DNA from: Adineta ricciae
Taxonomy: Eukaryota; Rotifera; Eurotatoria; Adinetida; Adinetidae
Assembly: GCA_905250025.1 (NCBI GenBank)
Contig: CAJNOJ010000242.1
Coordinates: 92,356 to 156,355 of the forward strand
Direction of reading: 5' to 3'
Length of the DNA stretch: 64,000 nt
Within the stretch, counting starts at the first letter, position 1; every line of letters begins with the position of its first letter. The position numbers were made by a program, and so were the translations under genes. The notes beneath the pieces are model-generated. The model saw only the letters and a program-made list of their open reading frames with translations, did not search any database and had not been told where the DNA came from. Shown piece by piece: positions 49,782 to 60,039 of this stretch.

Positions 49782-52161
49782 TCATAGAATAGTACAGACT
49801 TTGGTCGACTGTTGTTGAGCATTGTTATTTGTTGGTCGATGTTGTTGTTGTTGTTGTGCTCGGTTTAGATTTCGTTTGGTTTTGGTTGTTGTTCCTCCAT
49901 AGGAAACACTGATTGGTTTACCAAATGAGCTTCTTCGTCCGCCACCGGGTTCTGCACTGACCGACATAGAACGACCCCATGATGCTGATAGATCTTCGTT
50001 GACTGTTTTATCATAGAAATCATCACGTTCGATTGGATTTGATTGTTTTTGCAAACGGTGGAGAATAATTCGATATGTGCCGTTAATACTATCACGGTTG
50101 GAAAGAAATTTATTATTGGAATTCTTAGTCGTTTTTTGTAACAGTTCGCTTGTTATACCTAAATCTTCTAATTTCGAATGAGCTTCATATTCAAATGAGG
50201 ATGTTTTAGGTAAATTATTCGTAGTACCGTTGGTAGTTTCAGTGTTAGTCAAATCTTTATTTACAGATGTCCAGTAGTTCGTTAGGTTCAATGGTAATGG
50301 TTCGAGTTCGTTCGGAAAATTTTGATTTGTAAGCCATGCACATGAGCGAATCTGTTCGATCGACCAGCGTTGAACAGCTTCAGGATGAAGAAGGCCGCCT
50401 ACATAGAACAAATCAAGAGAACATGTCAAATATGCACAGATGTTTTTCATGTTAGTCTAATTCTTTGTTGATTAAAAGTTTTTCTAGGCAACAATAAAAG
50501 AATCGAGGTTAGATCTTTTCCTATCTTGGTTAATTATTTTTAGTAACAATTACAGAATCAGTCTCATTCGTTATGACAAGACTATGGTTAGAATGTCATA
50601 TCTATGTTTTATATACCTGTTTAAGAGCATTCTTTTAACTATAATATGAACACAAGCTAACATTTCGATGAAATCCATCTCAGACAGGAAAAGCTTTCTT
50701 TTATGTGAATTTAATACTTCTCGAGACTATTCTCATTATAAGTAGGACTTGTTTTTTTCCTGATATACTTACGAATTAGTTGTTGACATTCATTTGACAC
50801 ATGTGCTGGAATGGAATAATGTCCATCAATAATCGATTTCTTCAATTTTCCCACATTTTCAGCTCGGAAAGGCATTAAACCGGTCACCATAAAATACAAG
50901 AGAATACCCATAGCCCAAAAATCAACATAAATTCCAATATAATTCTCGTCACGGAATAACTCCGGTGCAGCGTAAGGTGGACTACCACAAAATGTAGTCA
51001 ATGTCTGATTCTTTTCCGAATATGTACTAAAACCGAAATCACCTAATTTGATCAAGCGTTCTTTAGCAAAGAAGACATTTTCACTTTTGATATCACGATG
51101 AATAATACCTTTACTATGCTAAAATATTCAATCCCTGATCCTTTTCGTGATAATTCCAAAAGAAATGTTACCATATGATCAATAGCCGCTGTCAATTGAG
51201 CGAAAAGAGACTTTGCTTCATCTTCAGCGAATTTTCCTGCTTTTGATATTCGAGTATAGAGTTCACCACCAGGTGCATATTCAGTAACGATGTAAATCTC
51301 TGTCGGTGTTTCAATGACTTCATATAACCGGATTATATTTGGATGATGTAAACGTTCCATTGATGTTATTTCACGTAAGAGTAACCGTTGAGTGCGTTCA
51401 TCGAGTTTAGTTTTATCAAGAATTTTTATTGCAACTTTTTCTAGTAAACAAAAAAAGAACACGTCTTTTTTAAGGGCATATATCATAATGGATTTAAAGC
51501 TTGTCTATGTAACACCTTGATGAGAGTCATTCATAGAAATTATCCTTAATCAATTATGAGTAGATAAGCATTGGAACGAAGAATATCTCTTACTTGATGA
51601 ATAGACTGATTTACAAGAGTATCTACTTGTCTGATAGAGTCAACATCCTGCTTGTCAACACGAAGCTAACTGAATTGATAAGGTCAAAGTTTCTCTCTCT
51701 CTTTCGGCTAATGATCTAGACGTCAAGGAAAAGAAAAAAAAAGAAAGAAAATTACCTTTAGCAAGTAAATGTACACCTAGTTTAACACGAGAAAAATTTC
51801 CTAAACCAATATCACCACGAATACGATAAAATCCAATTCGTCGACCGGCCTTCTCCTCCGCTTTGAATCGCATATCATGTTGAGAATCGTAGAGAAGTTT
51901 TTCATACGCTGTCAAACGTTTCTTTTCGTCTTTGGCAAACGCAACTGTTACAGCTGCTGCTGATGGTACGCTGTTTGACGACGAGAATTCATCATTCATA
52001 ATTATATCATTTCGAGCAGCTCTATGACTTTGGACGGGAACAGACACTGAATTCACATGATGACGGGTTTGACTTAGTGATGTTCGTCGCGATGAATTAT
52101 TGGTTTCGGCAATTGAATTTGTTCTCGTAGGTGTACTAGCTCTATTCTCCGCTGTGTTCAT
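49782..52161 (-). CDS. NIM1K: NIM1-family serine/threonine kinase (AMPK-related)
   Basis: Minus-strand exons: 52161-51756, 51440-51172, 51118-50773, 50398-49782 (545 residues; human about 436). A Ser/Asn-rich N terminus is followed by RIGFYRIRGDIGLGNFSRVKLG, and EKVAIKILDKTKLD with the catalytic Lys. The catalytic loop is HRDIKSEN, then DFGFS and GSPPYAAPELFRDENYIGIY, nearly identical to vertebrate NIM1. The activation-loop Thr precedes FCGSPP, as in LKB1 targets. After the kinase come LEDLGIT and GTYRIILHRLQ, the conserved C-terminal region. The protein ends CTIL, a possible CAAX prenylation signal. An acceptor-like AG occurs at 52203-52202, just upstream of the ATG. Introns of 315 and 374 bp are unusually long for this window. 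Confidence 0.95.
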
Positions 52162-53638
52162 TTGTTAGAAAATGACTTTATAGGTTCGCGATAATTTACA
52201 TCTAAAAAAAGAGGAAAATAAACTAATAAATTTGTCACGACAAAATTATTAAACTGTTGACAGACATGATAAAAATAAGAGCAAGGAAACAGTAGAGAGA
52301 AAGAGAAAGAGACAAAAAACCTCAGTTTTCTAGCCAATGCATGCTGGTATTTCGAAGAAAATGTTAACAAATGAGTGTGCATTATCTAACATCTATCTGT
52401 TGTGGAAAAAGAAAAAAATTCTAGTCAAGAAAGTGAAGATAATAAGAAACTAATTTGATCTCAAATAAGAGCGATGAGAGATTTTCTCAAGCTGCCAATC
52501 TTCAGATAGCTGGACGAGGAAAAGAAAGCGTTAGTTCGAAGAAAGTAGAAGAGAACTTTAATGAAAAAAACATTGTGTGATTATACCAAAAGAGCTTTTC
52601 AAGCAGACATACTTCTTTCGTTCTCTCTTTTCAGATAATATCTTGTTTTGATCCTCTGGTTGAGACATCTGCTTCGCATTGAGAAAGCCAGATTAACAAT
52701 TCTTCATTCTTACAACTATTTCATAAAAACCCAACGAGGAGAACGAGAAGAAGAAGAAGAAGAACAAGGAGGAGGAAAAAAGGCCAACAGAGTACCTGAA
52801 GAGTAATAAAAAGAAAATAAAAACGTCAAGAAAGGAAGATTATTCGAGTTTTATTCATTCGATCAAACAGGTAATTGAAAATGTTTTGAAAAGAAAGCAC
52901 TATCGACAGAACAGACGAACAAATACTCTTAAACATGCTTGATTGAATATAATGATGTAAACATGTGTAGACATAGTAAGCGATATATATGTAGACGTAC
53001 GAGCACTTGAAAACGAGAAGCGCAAGTTAACAGACAACAGTCGTCGATTCCATTTTCATTCGAAGGCGAAGCACAAGGGAAAACGACCAATTCTGCTTTA
53101 TGTTTTCTCTTCTCGTGTTACGTGACTCAGTTTTTCTTCTTTGAGACGTATTTATAACAAACAACGTATTATGCTATCTATGCAGGCAAACTGCCATCCA
53201 CATTGACGAGGAAAAAGTAGCAGTCGAGGAAATTCCTCATACATTTTTCTCTTCCTCTTAAACGGCCCATGTCACCATAGGTGAAACCTTTCTTGACTAT
53301 TACTTAGCAACTTGATTTTCACCAAAGTGCATAGATGCGTTGACTTGCTCAATGCACTTTGTTGTTAATCGATATAAAATCTGTATAAATGAGAAATTTT
53401 AATTTTGGTTTTATGTAAAATTTGAAATGGCATAAAAAAGATTTTTTTCGAGAAATGTTGAATTGAGAGAATCAACTACGAATGATGAATCACGGAACGA
53501 TTGAATTATTGTTTATTATTTATTTTCTAGTTTCTATTCTGAATAAACACAGTTTTAGTTCTAGAGAATTTCATATTCGAGAGCTGAATTGGAAGAAAAA
53601 ATCAATTTCAATGTTTTTCTAGATCAGTATATTAAACA
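52162..53638. other. Divergent promoter region between NIM1 and RPL26
   Basis: This holds the upstream regions of both genes. A purine-rich stretch lies at about 52735-52790. A stem-loop lies at 53314-53370. An acceptor (GTTTTTCTAG) ends at 53622 before the RPL26 ATG. No coding frame is supported. Confidence 0.4.
53314..53370. ncRNA. Stem-loop, possible small RNA precursor
   Basis: Two 19-nt arms (53314-53332 and 53352-53370) pair at 16 of 19 positions, including ten consecutive pairs (CAAAGTGCAT/ATGCACTTTG), around a 19-nt loop. The size is like a short microRNA precursor. It could equally be a regulatory inverted repeat. No known small RNA is recognised. Confidence 0.2.
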
Positions 53639-54204
53639 ATGAAACGTAATCGATTTGTCTCATCATCACGACGAAAGGCCCGTAAACGTTACTTTACGGC
53701 TCCATCACACATTCGCCGTCGTTTCATGAGCGCACCACTAAATAAAGAATTACGTCGACGATACAATGTTCGTAGTTTACCAATTCGTAAAGATGATGAA
53801 GTGGCGGTACGTAATTCGAAAGACAAGCAAAAAATCTCTCGAAAACGTGCTCTTTTCTCGTTCAATTAGATTACACGTGGTCATTTCAAAGGTCAACCAT
53901 CAGGTAAAGTAACTCAAGTCTATCGTAAGAAATTCGTCGTTCACGTCGAACGAATTACACGTGAAAAAGCCAATGGTAATACTGTTCATATTGGTATTCA
54001 TCCATCAAAGGTAAAACATGACGGTTTTTCGTATGGTTTAAAATACGTGATTGACTTATTTAGGTTCAAATCACCAAATTGAAATTAGATCGTGATCGTA
54101 AACGCATTTTGGATCGCCGTTCGAAATCAAAATTGGCTGCCAAAGGCAAACATACCGAAGAAAGCATTCAACAAACATCCGCACCAATGGAAACATCATC
54201 TTAA
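53639..54204 (+). CDS. RPL26: 60S ribosomal protein L26 (uL24)
   Basis: Exons: 53639-53806, 53870-54010, 54064-54204 (149 residues; human 145). The N terminus contains [20 protein letters not shown] and [20 protein letters not shown]. The KOW segment [19 protein letters not shown] and HIGIHPSKV follow. All are hallmark L26 sequences. It is a component of the large cytosolic ribosomal subunit near the exit tunnel. AATAAA at 54338-54343 is the likely poly(A) signal. Confidence 0.98.
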
Positions 54205-54893
54205 ACAAAGGAAATTGATCGAATGCTATTCTAGTTGTTTGTTTTTTTTTCTTTTGTTTTGTGTTTGTATGTGCGAATTCAAACCAACGGGACAAATAGC
54301 ACAACAAAAAGAAAAAAAGAAGAAAAAGTTAATTATTAATAAAAACCATCAACAGAAATAAACGCACAACTTTCGTTTCCCTATTTTAATCATCTCCTGT
54401 GGGCTAAAGTACACTGATTTGATGCTTTTTGAGCTCCAACTTCGATCTCCGACGACATTAAATGATACAATCAGTTTCGTAAAAGTGAAAAGTCATTAAC
54501 GAGAAGGTGTTCGTACATCGAATTTCTTACAGGGATATTTAATTGAGAATGATATCATGAAGAAGGTGGTACAATATTTGATTCTATCTTTATTATTCTC
54601 TCTGGCCAAGTTTGTATCGATATGCATGAATAGATCAATAATATCTTGCAAAAAGTTCGATATTCAGTCGCTTCGTTTCATCTGAGGACTTCTTCCTATG
54701 ATTCTACTCGTGTCGCCCTCTATTGTTAGCTCATTTCTCTATTGGCTTTAAGTTCGAAAGATCTCGATAAACAAAAGAGAAGGAAAATAAGAAACAACAA
54801 ATGAATTCTTGTTCTTCTCACTTTCTATTCCTATACCTGACGTAGAAACATAACAAATCTCACTTTTAGTTTTTTTTTAATTCATAGATCATC
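54205..54893. other. Intergenic between RPL26 and ATP6AP1
   Basis: It contains the RPL26 3' UTR and the ATP6AP1 upstream sequence. An acceptor after a T tract ends at 54887, six bases before the ATG. No further feature is seen. Confidence 0.4.
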
Positions 54894-56517
54894 ATGATGT
54901 TCTTCTTATTCGTGATCATTCCTTCCCTCACACTGAATTCCGTACTCGCCTCTCCAGTTCTTCTTTGGAGTAATGCGTAAGTTGAGTTAATTAACTTTCT
55001 TCCAAATCAACTAATGACTTGTTGCCGATTAGAAATCTTCCTCAATCGTCTGTTTCTCTTTCGACTGTTCCTTCGATTGATATCATTTCCAACTATATTT
55101 GTCAACTTTCCAATGAACAAATTCAAGTTCGTTTATTTGCAGTTAATGATGTAAGTCAAACAAATAGATAAGAACGAAAAATATGATATGGCGTTTTTTT
55201 CTCTCTTCTAGTTAACTAATGAAGATATTCAACGGGGTTTACAAAGTCAACATTCAGTTTTAGTCAATGCTAGAGTAATACAAACTATGCCACCATTAAG
55301 TCTAAACTGATGTGTTTGTTGGTTTAGAAAGCATCAAATGGATATCGATATTTTCCAAACGTTGCCGATGATGCCTATAAAACCTTTTCATTACTTCCTC
55401 AATCGAACAATATGAAATGTGCGCACATTCATTTTCAACAAGTTCAATCGACAACCTACGGAACATTACACGATGGTTTGTTGAAATACTCAGTGAAGTT
55501 CTTATCACTATGTTGACTATTTTCAGCGTTGAATGCAATTCAAGCGTCGGTCGACACTGTTGGAGCAGATTCTAAAGAAACTGTAGTTTTGGCCTTGACT
55601 GGAACTCCAGTCGTCGCTCGTCAACGTTCGGTACGAAGCATTGAAGAGAAAAGCAACAAATTGTATACTTTCATTCAATAGGCTCGTTTACGTCGCGATA
55701 TCGCAGTTGATGAAGTAGATGTGCTTACCTCCGATGACGAAACTTGCATGTTTTATGCCAATAAATTATGCTGGGGAGATGCATATGCTTGTGATAATTC
55801 CGATGGAAATTTCACTCTCGATATAGACGCTAGTTCATGTACGAAGTCTGAAAACGGAACTTCAGCTGTGTAAGTCGATTTTTTTCTAGAAAGGATGACA
55901 TGTATTGGGTGGAAACTTTTCTACATTTAGTCTCGAACTACATTGGAATAACGGAACAAGTGATACAGTCGTAATGACGTGTGTATTCCGTTTTCGAGTC
56001 AGTTCAAAACAAATCTTGTCGTTCTATGTTCTAGTTTGATTGCCAATATTACCGGTCGATATTGGTATTTGGAAAAAGCAATTATCAACGATACTGAATA
56101 TCGTTATTTTGCCTACGGCATGCACAGTAAAATGGACACTCCGCCTGCATACTCCTATGTGTGTAAAACAGCTACTTTCATCAAATATGATCCAAATACG
56201 AAATATGGCACATACGATTTTACTGATAGATTCTATTTGGCGAACTTACAGGTAGATTAGAATCGAGTCAAAGTTTGCGTAATATGTTTTGCTTTTTCGA
56301 TTTAAAGTTTCAACCATTTCATGGCAATGGTACATTCTTTGGTCCGCCAAATTATTGTACTTCGTTCTTCACCAGCGGTATTTGGATGGGTATTACCTCC
56401 AGTTTACTGTGTTTAGGAATTCTTTTATTCGGTGTCTATCGCATGATGAGTATTAAATCGAACGATCAATTCGATGATCCAAAAGGCAAACCGTTAATAA
56501 TCAAAGCCCAAGAATAA
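54894..56517 (+). CDS. ATP6AP1: V-type H+-ATPase accessory subunit Ac45/S1
   Basis: Exons: 54894-54976, 55033-55150, 55212-55274, 55328-55475, 55527-55630, 55682-55869, 55931-55978, 56035-56251, 56308-56517 (392 residues; human 470). A signal peptide is followed by SPVLLWSNA, matching the mature N terminus of Ac45. The luminal part has several N-glycosylation sites and paired cysteines. ARLRRD at about residue 173 is a furin-type cleavage site, known for Ac45. The C-terminal part, YCTSFFTSGIWMGITSSLL...DQFDDPKGKPL, is the conserved single TM helix and cytosolic tail. It assists V-ATPase assembly and acidification of secretory vesicles and lysosomes. ATG 54894 is immediately followed by a second ATG at 54897. 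Confidence 0.95.
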
Positions 56518-56748
56518 ACCAGTTTTTCCCTTCCCTTTTCGTCTTTTATTTATTGTGCAATAGATATTAATTAAATCATTTATTTTTCATTGTTGTCTTG
56601 TGATGATTATTGTGTAACGAGAAGAACAATCGGTGTTTTTATTTTCTGTATTTTTGTTCCTTTGCAATACTCGACAAAATAAGAATATTTATCTGTTTGT
56701 GACAAATTCCTTTTAGATTGAAAGAGAGAGGGAGAGAGACAAAATCAA

Positions 56749-58250
56749 ATGCAGATTCGGCTGGTGATTGGGAATATTGATACGACGGATTCAATTGTCA
56801 TTGAAGACAAGTCATTCTCAGCATGGATTATTGATTATTATTTCACACAGATCGATTCGACAGAAAAGAATGTTATCGGATTTGATGACATGGTGGATAT
56901 TTCTGGAAAATTGGCGAAACCTTCGTATTCAATGGTGGAATTATGTCAGAAGAAACTGAAAAAAATTGAAAGCGATTGCGTATTAGAAGATTATCGAAAA
57001 TATTTGAATCATTGTGAATTAAATGATATTATTGATATTTTTCTTCAATGTCAATTCGAATCGGCGGAAAAAGCCATTCTTTTATCAATCGATAGTTTCC
57101 GAAATGAAATCGATCAATTACTATTCGAATATTTAGTAAAGAATTCGTCGGTAACATGTGATATCTATGATGAAAAAAGCAAGACATTTCTCAATGAAAC
57201 CAAAGAAAATCTAATCAAATTGATTAAGGAATCAAAAACTTTCCATCAACAAACGAATCCTCAAGTGAGTATTTTCTTCGGCAGTTTTTCTCGAAAAACA
57301 TGAGTGATTCGTTTTTGCAGAATGTGTTAAAACATACAATCTGTTCGTATTTATCATTGGCAATGAACACTCGCAATGAGCATGCACTCATTCATTGTCT
57401 TCGTGCATCTCCAAAAATTGGATTAGATCAAAGTATGATCAAGAAGTTGATAAATTTACCATGTTCTGAGCACGTTACACTGTACGAGTCTCTTCATGCA
57501 TTTCATTTGGAAAATTGTGATGCGTCAGCAGAACCAATTCGTCCACTGAAGGAATTTTTCGATTTAATTAAACAAGTGCACAATAAATGTGTGAACGCGG
57601 AAGCCGAGTAAGAGAATCCGCTCTATTTACCTAAATCAAACAAATATTCATGTGATTTTAGACGAACTTTAAGTCAAGTATTGAATTCGATTGGAAAATA
57701 CTTAGACGTACAAGATAATCGGCTCTTAACAGATATTTTTGAAGAATTCTCTCAATGCTTTCAAACAATGCTCTCGCTTGTAAAGTCACCATTATCATCA
57801 AGTCAGGTAAGTTCTCGATGATCATCGGAAGTCATTCTTATTTCTCTTCTCTTACAGTCTGCATCGTCAACCGCTCGTTGCTTCCGTCGATCTATCATTT
57901 ATCTTTGTGCGAAACAAGCACTTGTTCAAACGAAATCTACGATGAACGTTCCTGGAGAAATTTCATCCCCACGGCACATAGGAAAGCGCCTCATTCGAGA
58001 AAGTCGTGCTTTACCAACAATCTACGAAACAGACGAGAAAATAAATACCAAACGACAACCATTACAAATGCTCGATGTGAATTCATTCCCTCATACGGAT
58101 GAACGAGAACTTCCATGTGAAAATTCAATCGTATGGAAATTCGTCAGTGATGGTGATAAAGAAAACTTGCCAATGTTAACGCGAAAACGACGAATGAATT
58201 CCACGAAAGCGGAACAATCGAATAAAAAACAGAAGAAAATCGATATTTAA
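56749..58250 (+). CDS. PARPBP: PARI/PARPBP-like protein (PCNA-interacting partner family)
   Basis: Exons: 56749-57264, 57321-57607, 57662-57806, 57858-58250 (446 residues; human PARPBP about 579). Similarity is modest but in the right order: LEDYRKYLNHCELNDIIDIF, then KHTICSYLSLAMNTRNEHAL...GLDQSMIKKL and RPLKEFFDLIKQV all align with PARPBP segments recalled from memory. The Lys/Arg-rich tail (KRRMNSTKAEQSNKKQKK) looks like a nuclear localisation signal. I do not see a clear C-terminal PIP box (QxxLxxFF), which vertebrate PARI uses to bind PCNA. PARI restrains homologous recombination at forks. The gene begins 232 bp after ATP6AP1 with an acceptor ending at 56716. Confidence 0.6.
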
Positions 58251-60039
58251 TTCTTTCCAAAACAATGTGATTCCTAGTGTGTGAAGTTTTCCAATCAATG
58301 AGATTATTTATCGACATAGAATTCTTTCCTTTCGATGTTTTTCTAATTTTTTTTGTTACTGTTAGACATGATATATTTGAAAATGTCAGATATAGATTTA
58401 GATCAATGCGAAATGATGTATGTTCAATTGAATATGCTCGATGTTATTGTTGCATACTTAGGCAATTTATTCAATTCGAAATGTTTTTTCTTATGAGAAA
58501 AAGATAGAAGATTTTTTCCATTTGTCCTTTCATATGTACGTCGATGTTATTTTTTGACATGTTCTAAACAATAAAAATACTAGTGTTAGTCGGCTGCAAT
58601 TCATTTTCGGTCATGGTTTATATTCTAGTGGAATGTGTTTCGTGCTCACGAAATTTCTTCTGTTAACTTCGATCGAATCAATAACACACTTGCAATCTTT
58701 CCATGCTATGTTCATTTCACAAAGAAACATAACTCGTTATAGATAGAATCGGTTTTGATCCATTGTCGGATGAAGTTGGGCAACATGAACAAAGCGCAAA
58801 CATTAAACAAATAAACAACCATCTACCTGCTAAGTTTGTATTACCGAGATCTTTTGTTTTCTCTATATTTATTTTTTAATTGCACATATATGGCTAAGGA
58901 TTGATTTTTGTTGTAATGGTAGAGTTGCTACATTCGATAAGATTGAATGATGAATCACTCAACGCTATGAACGGCGTTGCTATTGAACTACTCAGAATAT
59001 TGCTACTATATAGATAAGATAAATAGCAAAGTGCAGCACAGAATGTAAAATCGAAAAAACATGTAACAGGACAATAAACCATTCATCACTGGATATATAG
59101 AAACAAAACTTTTGGTGGAAACACGGACTACTTGAATGCCTTGAGCGAGCACGCATCGGAAAACAAGTCGACTGATACAACCGAAACGGTTGGTGTCGAT
59201 TTTAATAACTGATAAATCATATTTACTATTAAGGAAGGAAATCAAATAATTTAGATTTTATACGAATAGTTTGGGTGATGTTAAACACCAGTATGTACTT
59301 TGCGTAGTGTATGAATTTATCTCCAGATAGAAAATATTAAACATAAAGTACTTACCCAAGAAATAAGGCGTTTGATGGAATTACTGCTAATGATTCCCGT
59401 GTTTGATTCTTTCAATTTTCTGGAATTTCGCAGCGCAGATGAACTATGTTTCTACATCGTTTACTTTTCCACAAAAATCTTCAGCGATCACGAGCGCCAA
59501 CTGCCGACATGAGTCTTTTCCTTTCTTCTCTTACATAGCCATTCACATACCCAATACACTAAAGTTTCACTTCACTTCACTACCTTAACTTAACTGTGTT
59601 TGTGACTAAGTGCAAGCACACCCTTTTCACTCAGATAACATATCATGCGCTCCCGTCTTCTAGCAGCCCACTCTCTTACATATCCATTTTTATACATGTA
59701 CTTATTCTGTGCCACATAATCTCTTCCTCTTCGTCCTCGATCACCACCGATCAAAATGGAAAAAAGAGGAGGGAAATCTTGTAAAAGCATTACAGAAAGT
59801 CGATTTTATGACGCAGATTTGATGATTATTCAAACAGACAACAACTTTGAAGTGATAAATGGTCGATAAGTAAGTGGTACATTTAATTCGCCATGAAGTT
59901 TCCTTCCAAACATTTGCACATGATTTGGTCATCAGCATTTAACAATGATTTTTCTCCACTGATCATGATCGCTGTACACTAGATCATAGTTCTAGATTTA
60001 CTCCTTGTTTACTCTAGCAAATCCAACACACTCAACATC
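58251..60039. other. Intergenic between PARPBP-like and PPR genes
   Basis: AATAAA at 58570-58575 fits the PARPBP-like gene. No coding frame is supported. An acceptor (TTTACTCTAG) ends at 60017, 22 bp before the PPR start. Confidence 0.4.

Noticed and set aside
58894-59245. Overlapping hydrophobic minus-strand frames
   Set aside because: They are short, overlap each other in different frames and resemble no membrane protein family.
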